DNA from: Myxococcota bacterium
GTDB lineage: Bacteria; Myxococcota_A; Polyangia; JAAYKL01
Assembly: GCA_030065855.1 (NCBI GenBank)
Contig: JASJCT010000094.1
Location: forward strand, 1-35,179
Direction: 5' to 3'
DNA length: 35,179 bases
Part shown: in pieces, positions 8,269-16,425 of the stretch
Layout of the letters: each line of letters begins with the position of its first letter
Position numbering within the stretch: the stretch's first letter is position 1
Program-made: the position numbers and the translations under genes
Notes under the pieces: model-generated
Told to the model about the DNA's origin: nothing
What the model saw: the letters and a program-made list of their open reading frames with translations, nothing else
The model's database searches: none

Positions 8269-8977
8269 GATGGGGGCGGATCTCTCATCGATTGACGTTG
8301 CCGTGTTGGCCGGCGGCCTGGGCACCCGGTTGCGCAAGGTGGTAGCTGACAAACCCAAGGTCTTGGCCCCGTTGGACGGCAGGCCCTTTCTCGCCTACTT
8401 GCTCGATTTCCTCCAAACAGCCGGGTTGGAGCACGTTATTTTGTGCACTGGTTATCTCGGAGACCAGGTGGAGGCGGTCTTTGGTAATAAGTATAACCAC
8501 CTGTACCTGGACTACTCTAGAGAAACAAAACCACTCGGTACTGCTGGTGCATTGGAGCACGCCCTGCCCTTCATCGAGACCGAGACGGTGTTGGTGACCA
8601 ACGGGGACTCCTTTTGCAACGCGGACCTCTCGGCCATGTGGGAGGCCCATTGCCAGCGACAGGCAAAGGCCACCATCCTGCTGGTCGAGGTCGACGATAC
8701 ATCCCGGTACGGGCGGGTCTGCCTGGGTGCCGACGACGAGATAAACGGGTTTGAAGAAAAGAATGGATCAGGCGGTCCAGGCCTGGTGAACGCGGGGATC
8801 TATCTTCTGGACCGGGACCTGCTCAAAACCATTCCTTCGGGTAGGAACACCTCGTTGGAACGCGATGTCTTTCCCCAGTGGATCGGTCGCGGCTTCTACG
8901 GATATCAGGCCAAGGGGCGCTTTATCGATATCGGCACTGAGGCCTCCTATCTGACGGCTGAGCGTTTTTTTGCATAA
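8261..8977 (+). CDS. hddC: D-glycero-alpha-D-manno-heptose 1-phosphate guanylyltransferase
   Basis: 238 residues, a nucleotidyltransferase of the RmlA/GMP family. The signature VLAGGLGTRLR lies near residue 15, then KPKVLAPLDGRPFL, the metal-binding NGDSF near 107, GLVNAGIYLL and FIDIGTEASY. HddC joins GTP to heptose-1-phosphate to make GDP-D-glycero-alpha-D-manno-heptose. The family alone would not fix the sugar, but the next three genes (gmhB, gmhA, hddA) complete that pathway, which makes HddC the likely identity. Its ATG lies inside the end of the SDR gene; a second ATG at 8270 is an alternative start. Confidence 0.85.
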   Translation: MSEMGADLSSIDVAVLAGGLGTRLRKVVADKPKVLAPLDGRPFLAYLLDFLQTAGLEHVILCTGYLGDQVEAVFGNKYNHLYLDYSRETKPLGTAGALEHALPFIETETVLVTNGDSFCNADLSAMWEAHCQRQAKATILLVEVDDTSRYGRVCLGADDEINGFEEKNGSGGPGLVNAGIYLLDRDLLKTIPSGRNTSLERDVFPQWIGRGFYGYQAKGRFIDIGTEASYLTAERFFA

Positions 8978-8990
8978 GGCGGGAAGGTGA

Positions 8991-9560
8991 ATGAAACGGG
9001 TCGTGCTTTTGGATCGGGACGGCACTATCAACGAAGAGCGGGACTATCTGTCCGATCCAGCAGGTCTCGCATTGCTGCCCCGGTCTGGCGCGGGCCTGCG
9101 TCGCATGGCAGCACTCGGTTTCGATCTTGTCGTAGTGACCAACCAATCCGGGTTGGCTCGGGGGTATTTTGACTGGCAGACCCTTGGGGCCATTCACGAC
9201 CGGCTCAGGGGCCGATTGGCTGCGGAGGGTGTTCATCTCGGCGGTATTTATGTTTGTCCTCACCATCCGGATGATCAGTGCCGGTGTCGCAAACCGCGCA
9301 CCGGCCTGGTGGATCGGGCAGCACGGGAGCTGGGGTTCGATCCGGCGATGGGATACGTGATCGGAGATAATATCTGCGACATCGAATTGGGCATCGCGGT
9401 CAAAGCAAGAACCATTCTGGTGAGAACGGGTTACGGCAAAGAGCTTGCGGTAGATATCCATCGCACGGCCGACTGGGTTGTGGACGACCTCAAGGGGGCG
9501 GCAATGGTCATTGAAGATTTGGAAAAACGCGATGCAGAGGTGGGACATGGGCCCAATTGA
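8991..9560 (+). CDS. gmhB: D-glycero-D-manno-heptose 1,7-bisphosphate phosphatase
   Basis: 189 residues, HAD superfamily. Motif I LLDRDGTINEERDYL holds the Asp nucleophile and acid; motif II is VVTNQSGLARGYF; the zinc-binding CPHHPDDQCRCRKP (about residues 83-96) is diagnostic of the GmhB/HisB-N group; motif IV is VIGDNICDIELG. The enzyme removes the 7-phosphate of heptose 1,7-bisphosphate between the HddA and HddC steps. GGGAAGG lies just before the ATG. The end of the gene overlaps the start of gmhA. Confidence 0.9.
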   Translation: MKRVVLLDRDGTINEERDYLSDPAGLALLPRSGAGLRRMAALGFDLVVVTNQSGLARGYFDWQTLGAIHDRLRGRLAAEGVHLGGIYVCPHHPDDQCRCRKPRTGLVDRAARELGFDPAMGYVIGDNICDIELGIAVKARTILVRTGYGKELAVDIHRTADWVVDDLKGAAMVIEDLEKRDAEVGHGPN

Positions 9561-10188
9561 AAGCGACTGGATGGTCGGACGCGTCAGAGATCACCTCCTG
9601 CAAAGCCTGCAGGTAAAGCAGGCCCTCATCGATCGCTGCCTCGATCAGATCTTGGCCGCGGCGCTCCTGATCACAGAGACGTTCCAAAACAGGGGAAAGC
9701 TCCTCCTGTGTGGCAATGGCGGTAGTGCAGCTGACTGCCAACACCTGGCAGCCGAATTCGTGAGCCGATTGACCTCGGACTTTGAACGCCCTGCCCTCCC
9801 GGCCATCGCCCTGACCACAGATACGTCTTTTCTGACCGCGTACAGCAATGACGTCGGATTCGTGGGCGTCTTTGAGCGCCAGGTACGGGCACTGGGGCGC
9901 CCTGGGGATCTGCTCATCGGGATCAGTACCAGCGGCACCTCTCAAAACATCGTCTTGGCTGCCGCTGCCGCGCGATACATGGGCCTGCAGGTGCTCTGCC
10001 TCTGCGGTGAGGGCGGTGTGCTGCCTGGTATGTCGGACCGGGCGATCCAAGTGCCCAGCGCCAAGACCCAATACATTCAAGAGGCCCATCTCGCCATTGA
10101 GCACATTCTGTGTGACATCAGCGAGCGGCTCCTTTTTGCAACAGAGATGGGCACCCAGGCGCGCCACGAGAACTGCGCAGCGAGGTGA
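9547..10188 (+). CDS. gmhA: Sedoheptulose 7-phosphate isomerase
   Basis: 213 residues, SIS-domain isomerase that converts sedoheptulose 7-phosphate to D-glycero-D-manno-heptose 7-phosphate, the first committed step of heptose synthesis. The hallmark GNGGSAADCQHLAAEFVSR is at about 56-74, followed by TTDTSFLTAYSND and ISTSGTSQN. The start at 9547 was chosen for its good ribosome site (GAGGTGGG) and for matching the family N-terminus; a longer frame reaches 9478 inside gmhB. The C-terminal QEAHLAIEHILCD supplies the conserved active-site His. It overlaps gmhB by 14 bases and stands 4 bases before hddA. Confidence 0.92.
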   Translation: MGPIESDWMVGRVRDHLLQSLQVKQALIDRCLDQILAAALLITETFQNRGKLLLCGNGGSAADCQHLAAEFVSRLTSDFERPALPAIALTTDTSFLTAYSNDVGFVGVFERQVRALGRPGDLLIGISTSGTSQNIVLAAAAARYMGLQVLCLCGEGGVLPGMSDRAIQVPSAKTQYIQEAHLAIEHILCDISERLLFATEMGTQARHENCAAR

Positions 10189-10192
10189 TGCG

Positions 10193-11272
10193 ATGATCAT
10201 TTCCAGAACGCCGTATCGGGTCTCCTTTCTCGGCGGCGGCACAGATTACCCCGGATGGTACTTGAACCACGGCGGCGCTGTCCTGGCCACGACCATCGAC
10301 AAGTACTGCTATCTCACCTGCCGCTATCTGCCGCCGTTTTTCGAGCACAAGATCCGGCTGGTCTACTCCACCATCGAGACCTGTCAGTCCGTAGACGAGA
10401 TTAAACACCCTGCCGTTCGAGCCGCAATGAAGTACATGAACCTGAGCCGCGGCGTGGAAATTCACCACGACGGTGACTTGCCTGCGCGCAGCGGCATGGG
10501 GTCGAGCTCGTCGTTCACGGTCGGCCTGCTCAATGCGTTTTACGCGCTGCTCGGCATGATGACGTCAAAAGCCGAGCTGGCGCAGCAGGCCATCTACCTG
10601 GAACAGGAAGTGCTCAAGGAGACAGTGGGATCTCAAGATCAGGTGCTCGCTGCCCATGGCGGCTTGAACCACATCATCTTTGACAAAAGCGGCAATATCT
10701 CCTGCCGGCCCGTGACCATCTCACGGGAGCGGATTGCAGAGCTGAACGCACACCTGATGCTCTTTTACACGTGCATCAAGCGGACCGCGGCCAACGTGGC
10801 CAAGACCTACACCGAGGAGATAGATCAAAAAAAGCGGCAGCTTCGCATCATGAAAGATCTGGTCGACGAAGGGCTGTCCGTGCTCATCAGCGGCAGTGAT
10901 CTGACCGCTTTTGGGGAGCTGCTCCACGAGGCTTGGAAGATAAAGGCGAGCCTGAGTGCCAAGGTCTCCAATACCCAAGTCGACGAGATGTATCAAAAAG
11001 CAACAGATGCCGGTGCTGTGGGCGGCAAGCTCACCGGCGCCGGGGGTGGCGGCTTCATGCTGCTGTTTGTCCCCCCGGACAAGCAACATAAGGTCCGCGA
11101 AGCGCTCCCCAACATGATCCACGTGCCGTTCAATTTTGAACCGTCGGGCAGCGAGATCATTTTTTACGACGTGGAAGAGGACTACATCATGGAAGAGCAG
11201 TTGCGCCGCGGCAAGCCGGCCGTGACCTTTCAAGAGCTCAATCCAGAAGAAACCCTTGCGTGGCCGTCATGA
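10193..11272 (+). CDS. hddA: D-glycero-alpha-D-manno-heptose 7-phosphate kinase
   Basis: 359 residues, GHMP kinase. The N-terminus ISRTPYRVSFLGGGTDYPGWY matches HddA. The ATP loop PARSGMGSSSSF lies at about 96-107 and the C-terminal GHMP motif GGKLTGAGGGGFMLLF at about 274-290. It phosphorylates heptose 7-phosphate at C1 to the alpha-1,7-bisphosphate, directing carbon to the GDP-alpha branch (surface glycan) and not the ADP-beta branch (LPS core). An open frame extends upstream to 9848, but that part runs across gmhA in another frame and is not coding. It shares ATGA with the following DegT gene. Confidence 0.92.
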   Translation: MIISRTPYRVSFLGGGTDYPGWYLNHGGAVLATTIDKYCYLTCRYLPPFFEHKIRLVYSTIETCQSVDEIKHPAVRAAMKYMNLSRGVEIHHDGDLPARSGMGSSSSFTVGLLNAFYALLGMMTSKAELAQQAIYLEQEVLKETVGSQDQVLAAHGGLNHIIFDKSGNISCRPVTISRERIAELNAHLMLFYTCIKRTAANVAKTYTEEIDQKKRQLRIMKDLVDEGLSVLISGSDLTAFGELLHEAWKIKASLSAKVSNTQVDEMYQKATDAGAVGGKLTGAGGGGFMLLFVPPDKQHKVREALPNMIHVPFNFEPSGSEIIFYDVEEDYIMEEQLRRGKPAVTFQELNPEETLAWPS

Positions 11273-12492
11273 GCAATACTGAAAAAAATGAAAAGCGGAT
11301 CACCTTCGGCACCATACATATTCCAGATCTCTCCAAGCAACTCATTGCCGAGACACTGGCGGCCACTCGGATTTCGAGCGGCAAGCTCGTCCGAAGGTTC
11401 GAATCGTCCTTTGCGCGCCTCATCGGTGCCCCAACAGCTGTCGCGGTGAGTAGCGGCACTGACGCCGACATCTTGGCCCTGGCTGTTTTGTACGACTACG
11501 GTGCAAAGCGGGGGGACGAAGTCATTGTGCCGGCCTTGTCATTTGTGGCCACCGGAAATGCGGTGCTCCACGCCGGGTTCACCCCGGTCTTTGTCGACAT
11601 CGACCGCAAAACGCTCAATATCGACGTGGGGCAAATCGAAGCTGCCCTTTCCCCCAGAACGCGGGCGATCATGCCGGTCCACCTCATGGGCAAACCCGCT
11701 GATATGGACGCCATCAATGCCATTGCCGAGCACTACGGCCTCATGGTCATCGAAGACGCGGCCGAGGCACACGGCGCCAAATACAAGGGAAGAGACGCGG
11801 GCACCTTGGCCCAGCTCGGCGCATTCAGTCTCTACATCGCCCACATCATCACCACCGGAGAAGGGGGCATTGTCAGCGTTCAAAACGAAAAGGACGCCGA
11901 GATCCTGAGATCCCTGAGATCCCACGGTCGGGCGTGCAAGTGCAAGGTGTGCACCCTAAATGCCGCGTCCAAGTATTGCGCCAAGCGCTTTGATAGCAAA
12001 GACGGGGAAGATATCCGCTTTACCTTCGAGCGCGTCGGGTACTCGTCAAAAATGAACGAGCTAGAAGCTGCCATTGGTCTCGGTAATCTCGAGAACTACG
12101 ATGAGATCTTGGAAAAGCGCCACGACAACCTCATGCATGTTTTAGACAGGTTTGATCGCTTCTCCCCCTATTTGAGCACTATTTCAGAGGCCTCCCACGA
12201 AACCATCGGCCCCCACGCCATTCCCATCATCGTCGAAGCCAGCACCGGAATAACCCGGGCTGCGCTCACCGTCCATTTGGAAGCCCATGGCATCGAGACC
12301 CGAACCTTGTTCGCCTCAATGCCCACCCAGTGTCCTGGGTTTGCCTACCTGGGATACCGGGAAGGTCAATTTCCAAACGCCGAATACATGGGGCGAAACG
12401 GCCTCCACATCGGGGTGCATCAGGATTTGACCTTGGAAGACATGGACTATGTCATGGAGACGCTGGCGGCATTTTTAGATCGGGCTTCATAG
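11269..12492 (+). CDS. DegT/DnrJ/EryC1-family sugar 3-dehydratase-like enzyme (RfbH/E1-type)
   Basis: 407 residues, aspartate-aminotransferase fold. It has AVSSGTDADILAL, VIVPALSFVATGNAVLHAG, VIEDAAEAHGAKY and the motif before GEGG. There the usual Schiff-base Lys (K-N-L-T-T-GEGG) is His192 (A-H-I-I-T-T-GEGG), as in the PMP-dependent 3-dehydratases ColD, E1 and RfbH. Cys223, 225, 228 and 237 (GRACKCKVC...YCAKRF) resemble the Cys cluster region of RfbH/E1, which binds a [2Fe-2S] cluster. So it is more likely to remove a hydroxyl from a 4-keto nucleotide sugar than to transaminate. ATGA overlap with hddA ties it to the heptose operon. No E3-like reductase is in the window. Confidence 0.8.
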   Translation: MSNTEKNEKRITFGTIHIPDLSKQLIAETLAATRISSGKLVRRFESSFARLIGAPTAVAVSSGTDADILALAVLYDYGAKRGDEVIVPALSFVATGNAVLHAGFTPVFVDIDRKTLNIDVGQIEAALSPRTRAIMPVHLMGKPADMDAINAIAEHYGLMVIEDAAEAHGAKYKGRDAGTLAQLGAFSLYIAHIITTGEGGIVSVQNEKDAEILRSLRSHGRACKCKVCTLNAASKYCAKRFDSKDGEDIRFTFERVGYSSKMNELEAAIGLGNLENYDEILEKRHDNLMHVLDRFDRFSPYLSTISEASHETIGPHAIPIIVEASTGITRAALTVHLEAHGIETRTLFASMPTQCPGFAYLGYREGQFPNAEYMGRNGLHIGVHQDLTLEDMDYVMETLAAFLDRAS

Positions 12493-12507
12493 ATTTAATA
12501 AATAGAA

Positions 12508-13356
12508 TTACTCAGCTTTGGCCGCTGCTTTTTGCTCCTTAATCAGGAACTTGACCTGGCTTTGCTTTTCTTGCGCTTCGAGCAGCCGCTTTTCCCCTGC
12601 CTCTAGGTTTTTTTCTGCTTCTTGCTGGGCGGTCTCAGCCTCGCTCGACGCTGTGGTTGCCTTCTCGACGTCGGCTTGCAATGCCGCGACCTTTTCCTTA
12701 ATCGCCTCTAAGTTGGCCTTGGCCTTCTCGGCTTTCTTTTTCAGTTTGGCTGCTTTTTTCTCTGACGCCTTGGCGGTCTTCTTCACCGTGGAGAGTTCCT
12801 TGTTGTGCTCTTTGACAGCCGCCTTGTCTGTCTTATCGATCTCCATGGCCTCGATCGATGAAACATTCTCCGCATCTGCTTTGGCCGTGGATTCGGCATC
12901 TGTTGCAGCGACCTGAGCCTCCTCTGCCTGGGTCTCGGCGCCTTCGATATCCCGGCTCGCCTTATCCAATGCCCGTTGGGCCTTTTCCAGCTGTTTTGCG
13001 GATTTTTGGGCTGCTGCCTTTGTCTGGCGCACTTCTTTTTTGAGCCCTGCAACTTCTTTTTGCGCACCCTTGACCACGTTATCGAGTTCTTTTTTCTGAT
13101 CCTTTAAGGGTAGATTCGGATCGACCAGGGGTTCGGGCTCGGGCTCTGGTTCAGGGGCTGCTTCCTGTGCCACTGCCTCGGCTGGTGCTGGTTCAGGTGC
13201 GGGTGCTGGCTCGGCAGCAGGGGCAGCTGCCTCGTCAACCACAACCTGGGTTTCGGGCTGCTCGGCATCGGGCATTGGATCCCCGGTCTGTTGGGCCCCG
13301 CCGCATCCCATAGCCAACATCACTGAAAATAAAAACACACTTGCTGTCCTCGACAT
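12508..13356 (-). CDS. Coiled-coil lipoprotein
   Basis: 282 residues. The start at 13356 has GGAGGAG just upstream and opens on MSRTASVFLFSVMLAMGCGG, a lipoprotein signal with lipobox LAMGC. Residues 20-80 are a Pro/Glu/Ala-rich spacer (APAPEPAPAEAV, EPEPEPEP), and from about 90 to the end the protein is a long Ala/Lys/Glu coiled coil. It may be an envelope spacer or cell-wall-interacting protein, like other Ala/Lys-rich lipoproteins. There is no enzymatic motif. It is convergent with the heptose operon, only 15 bases from its end. Confidence 0.8.
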   Translation of the reverse strand: MSRTASVFLFSVMLAMGCGGAQQTGDPMPDAEQPETQVVVDEAAAPAAEPAPAPEPAPAEAVAQEAAPEPEPEPEPLVDPNLPLKDQKKELDNVVKGAQKEVAGLKKEVRQTKAAAQKSAKQLEKAQRALDKASRDIEGAETQAEEAQVAATDAESTAKADAENVSSIEAMEIDKTDKAAVKEHNKELSTVKKTAKASEKKAAKLKKKAEKAKANLEAIKEKVAALQADVEKATTASSEAETAQQEAEKNLEAGEKRLLEAQEKQSQVKFLIKEQKAAAKAE

Positions 13357-13480
13357 TTTCTCCTCCAAATACATGAACCGAATCTGTTGTTGCTACTGAT
13401 CGAGCTTTGCACAAGGTCGCCAGTGTCCTTGGCTGCTCGAATTCGAGGCTAGCATAATCGGCCTTGCATAATTTTTCAAC

Positions 13481-13558
13481 CGGGTTGTGGGCTGCCGGGT
13501 TGTGGGCTGCCGGGTTGTGGGCTGCCGGGTTGTGGGCTGCCGGGTTGTGGGCTGCCGG
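13481..13558. repeat. Five tandem copies of a 15-base unit
   Basis: CGGGTTGTGGGCTGC is repeated five times without change (13481-13555), followed by a partial CGG. It sits 11 bases beyond the stop of the TOPRIM-like gene. There are no spacers, so it is not a CRISPR. Exact identity of the copies suggests recent slippage. Confidence 0.95.
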
Positions 13559-13569
13559 CTAGTGGTGAA

Positions 13570-14166
13570 TCAGTGAATTTTAGATAAATATTCGTGAATT
13601 CGATCCCTAAAGCGCCTAAACGAGCTAACAGTCGATGCCAAATCGAAATCGATTTTATTTGTAAATCCAGCTTGATGGATTTGGGGGACGTATTTGTTAG
13701 GCATTCTCCTGCCGAGCCATTCCTTTGCCCCTCGAATTGCCTCTACATCGTCCGGAGAAGTGAGACTATTCGGAAGTCCATGGCATCCTCTCAAGGACTC
13801 TGCTGCAGCGATAAACCACGATTCGTATTCCCTATAAGCAAGAACGACCAAATATTCCACATCCGCCCGAATCTCTTTGGCTTTCCTGAGTAAGTCGGGG
13901 CCCAAGTTGGCCGGACAATCATCTTCGCAATCCAGCAAAATTAAAACAAGTCCGTTTCCTTGCATGGCTTTTGCTGATGCCAATTTAATGTATTTTTTAA
14001 AATAGTTCTCGTCAGATAAAAAAGAACCCGCACGGACACGCAAGGGCGGGTTGATTTTCAAGGAGATTTTTGGCGTTTTTTCTGCACTGAACCGCCTAAG
14101 CAACAATGGAACGGCCTCTATTTCTCCGTGTCCTTCAACAAGTGGAACGATGAGTGGTTGCATCAT
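13570..14166 (-). CDS. DUF4276 family TOPRIM-like protein, partner of the ATPase
   Basis: 198 residues resembling DUF4276. The N-terminal VEGHGEIEAVPLLLRRF supplies the TOPRIM-like Glu motif, and LVLILLDCEDDCP (about residues 72-84) supplies the acidic DxD-like motif; YREYESWFIAA follows. These are the elements of the TOPRIM metal site in OLD-family nucleases. It overlaps the upstream AAA gene by the four bases ATGA, so the two are translated together. The pair recalls split OLD-like or PARIS-like two-gene defence systems, with a nuclease effector and an ATPase sensor. The family name is by eye; the defence role is inferred. Confidence 0.75.
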   Translation of the reverse strand: MMQPLIVPLVEGHGEIEAVPLLLRRFSAEKTPKISLKINPPLRVRAGSFLSDENYFKKYIKLASAKAMQGNGLVLILLDCEDDCPANLGPDLLRKAKEIRADVEYLVVLAYREYESWFIAAAESLRGCHGLPNSLTSPDDVEAIRGAKEWLGRRMPNKYVPQIHQAGFTNKIDFDLASTVSSFRRFRDRIHEYLSKIH

Positions 14167-15374
14167 TTATCGTCAGCATCAAAAAGCTTTAATTGACGGT
14201 CATCCGAGATCTCTGACAAGGCTGATGCGTCGGTAGCGAGTTGGTTATCTCTCAACAGCTCGCCCGCTGTGAAAAGCCTTTCCCGAATCATTTGTTTTCC
14301 CGCTTCATCGATACCGGCGATGTATGTAATGCCATCGATGTTATCGACGGCAAAAATTGACTCGGGCTCAAGATCTTCATCATCGAGCAAATCCGGACTG
14401 TGACTCGTGACCAAAATCTGGGTATGGGAAGCAGCGTCTCGCAAGGCGCCGAGCAAAACACCGGCAGCAGCGGGATGCAATGCCATCTCAGGCTCTTCGA
14501 GGCCAACCAGCAGTGGCATGTCATTGCTTTTTCGCAGGCCTTGAAAAATGGCCACCAAGATGCCCAATGCTCTCAAAGTACCGTCTGACATCGAGGCAGC
14601 ATCAAATTGCCATGGGTATTTCTGTCCCTTCACCACTTGCCTGAATTCAATGGTTTCCATAGACCCGAGCGCTTTGGTTTTCGTGCTGGATAATCCTTTG
14701 AAAATGCGGGACAGATAGCCGTTTATATGTTTTTGGTCCTTGTCGCTGAGATGTGACAAAACACTGGCAAGATTCCCACCGTCGCGCCGCAACAGGTCAC
14801 CTGGGTCGGGTTTTTGCAATGCGCCGATCATATTTGGATTTAGATTGTAAACTTCGATACTTGACAGCGCATCGAACACCGGGCGGAACTCTTGGAGGCC
14901 AGATGCAGCAACCAGGAATAATCTATCCGAAAGCGCTGCGGGCATAACTTCTTTAGAAGCTTTCTGCACTTCTCCAGATACAACTTCATAATAGTGATCA
15001 TCGAGTGGTGTAGAAGGGTCGAAAATCCGGCACTCTTCAGCTTGAACTTCAAACCTATTGTTGGGTTTTGCTCCAACGCGAAAGCTCAAATGACCGCTTT
15101 TTCTACCTGCCAGCTGAAAGTCCAATCGTATTGCAAAATGATTGGGATGGCCCCCGGAACGGCGGCGAACTTCCTTTATTGTGCCGCGATCGCGAAGTGC
15201 ATGATCGAGCGACGTCTTCAAAGAATCAGAAACAAACCGAAAGGCATCCAGGAAGTTGCTTTTTCCCGAACCATTGGGGCCGACAAAAAAGGCGAGGTTT
15301 GGCAGATCAAATTGACAAGCCCTCACGCTCTTGTAATTACGCAACGTTACCCGCTTTATGAATAGGCTTGTCAT
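14163..15374 (-). CDS. AAA/ABC-type ATPase (RecF/OLD-like), AAA_21 group
   Basis: 403 residues. The N-terminus FIKRVTLRNYKSVRACQFDLPN is the usual RecF/OLD opening, followed by Walker A GPNGSGKSN (about 32-40). The ABC-like signature is SMSDGTLRALGIL (about 260), Walker B is PLLVGLEEPEMALHP (about 288) and the switch His is in VTSHSPDLLDDE (about 322). The middle (about 60-250) is a variable insertion domain. It has no TOPRIM domain of its own; that function lies in the overlapping downstream gene. It is likely a DNA-end or phage-cue sensing ATPase of a defence pair, although RecF-like repair ATPases share the fold. Confidence 0.85.
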   Translation of the reverse strand: MTSLFIKRVTLRNYKSVRACQFDLPNLAFFVGPNGSGKSNFLDAFRFVSDSLKTSLDHALRDRGTIKEVRRRSGGHPNHFAIRLDFQLAGRKSGHLSFRVGAKPNNRFEVQAEECRIFDPSTPLDDHYYEVVSGEVQKASKEVMPAALSDRLFLVAASGLQEFRPVFDALSSIEVYNLNPNMIGALQKPDPGDLLRRDGGNLASVLSHLSDKDQKHINGYLSRIFKGLSSTKTKALGSMETIEFRQVVKGQKYPWQFDAASMSDGTLRALGILVAIFQGLRKSNDMPLLVGLEEPEMALHPAAAGVLLGALRDAASHTQILVTSHSPDLLDDEDLEPESIFAVDNIDGITYIAGIDEAGKQMIRERLFTAGELLRDNQLATDASALSEISDDRQLKLFDADDK

Positions 15375-15454
15375 TGTTGTCCGCCTGCATTTTTAGGGTC
15401 CACACATTAATACTGTTCCCCTCATCGAAGTGCAAGCGCTCAAGCCAGAATCAT

Positions 15455-16399
15455 TTAACGAGGTGGTAGGATATCGCATGTCGGTCTCGGCAGCAGACCG
15501 GCCTTTTCCACAATCCTCGGTACGGCCTTTTCCCATCCAATGGCCATGATATGGACGCCAGAAACGCCTAGCATCTGGGACAGTTGCTCCAAGAGCTCAA
15601 GGCAGATTTGAATGCCTTCGTCGGGTTGCCGTTCCTTGGGCGTGTCTGACATCCGCTTGACGATTTTTTCAGGGATGAGCATGCCAGCCACGTTTTCCGC
15701 CATATGACTGGCCATGCGGGCCGACTTGAGAGGGGTCAGGCCCGCCAGAATATGGCATTTTTCATGGAGGCCCAACGCCTTGACTTGCCGCATCCATTCC
15801 TCGAACCTGGGTATATCGTAGACGCATTGGGTCTGTATGAAATCCGCGCCAGCAGCGACTTTTTTTAAGAGCCGATACGGTCGATAGTCAAATGGCTCGG
15901 CAAATGGATTGGCAGCTGCGCCGATAAACAGGTCGATCTCCCCCTTCATCTCCTCTTCTTGGCCAGCGAGTTTTTTTTCGTCGCGCATGCGTTTGACAGT
16001 GCCCAGAAGCTGCATGGAATCGATGTCAAACACACTCTTGCTGTACGGATATGTACCGAAAGCCTGGTGATCGCCGCTTAAACACAAAATATTTGAGATG
16101 CCAAGGGCAGCTGCACCAATTATATCACTCTGCATCGCAATGCGGTTTCTATCGCGGCAGACCATCTGTGCTACGGGTTCCACGCCCTCTCCAATGGCCA
16201 AAACGCTCGCGGCAATGCTGGACATGCGCACCACTGCGGTCTGGTTGTCGGTAATATTAACCGCGTCCACATAGTCGCGAAGCAGCCTGGCTTTCTTGCG
16301 AACCACCTCGGGCCGGTTACCCTTGGGCGGTCCCAGCTCTGCTGTCACCGTGAACGTTCCCGATCCCAGTACCGACGCCAAATGGCTGTGTGCTCCCAT
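15455..16399 (-). CDS. metF: 5,10-methylenetetrahydrofolate reductase
   Basis: 314 residues, TIM-barrel flavoprotein that interconverts methylene-THF and methyl-THF. The catalytic Glu is in FTVTAELGPPKG (residue 21 or so), then VDAVNITDNQ, CRDRNR, ILCLSGDHQAFGTYPYSKSVFDID, KVAAGADFIQTQCVYD and LAGLTPLKSARMASHMAENV. The length matches short bacterial MetF. It follows metV by 26 bases, as in acetogens, where MetF and MetV form one complex and electrons come from partners other than NADH. It is the last gene of the operon with the cytochrome module. Confidence 0.92.
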   Translation of the reverse strand: MGAHSHLASVLGSGTFTVTAELGPPKGNRPEVVRKKARLLRDYVDAVNITDNQTAVVRMSSIAASVLAIGEGVEPVAQMVCRDRNRIAMQSDIIGAAALGISNILCLSGDHQAFGTYPYSKSVFDIDSMQLLGTVKRMRDEKKLAGQEEEMKGEIDLFIGAAANPFAEPFDYRPYRLLKKVAAGADFIQTQCVYDIPRFEEWMRQVKALGLHEKCHILAGLTPLKSARMASHMAENVAGMLIPEKIVKRMSDTPKERQPDEGIQICLELLEQLSQMLGVSGVHIMAIGWEKAVPRIVEKAGLLPRPTCDILPPR

Positions 16400-16425
16400 G
16401 GTCTCGATGCTCTCTTCCCTCTTGT

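Noticed and set aside
9848..10192. Long N-terminal extension of hddA
   Set aside because: It overlaps gmhA in another frame and has no kinase similarity; the ATG at 10193 matches the family N-terminus.
9508..10242. 244-codon minus-strand open frame opposite gmhA
   Set aside because: Antisense shadow of a well-recognised SIS isomerase.
13481..13558. CRISPR array
   Set aside because: The 15-base units are directly adjacent with no spacers. The same holds for 32701-32787.
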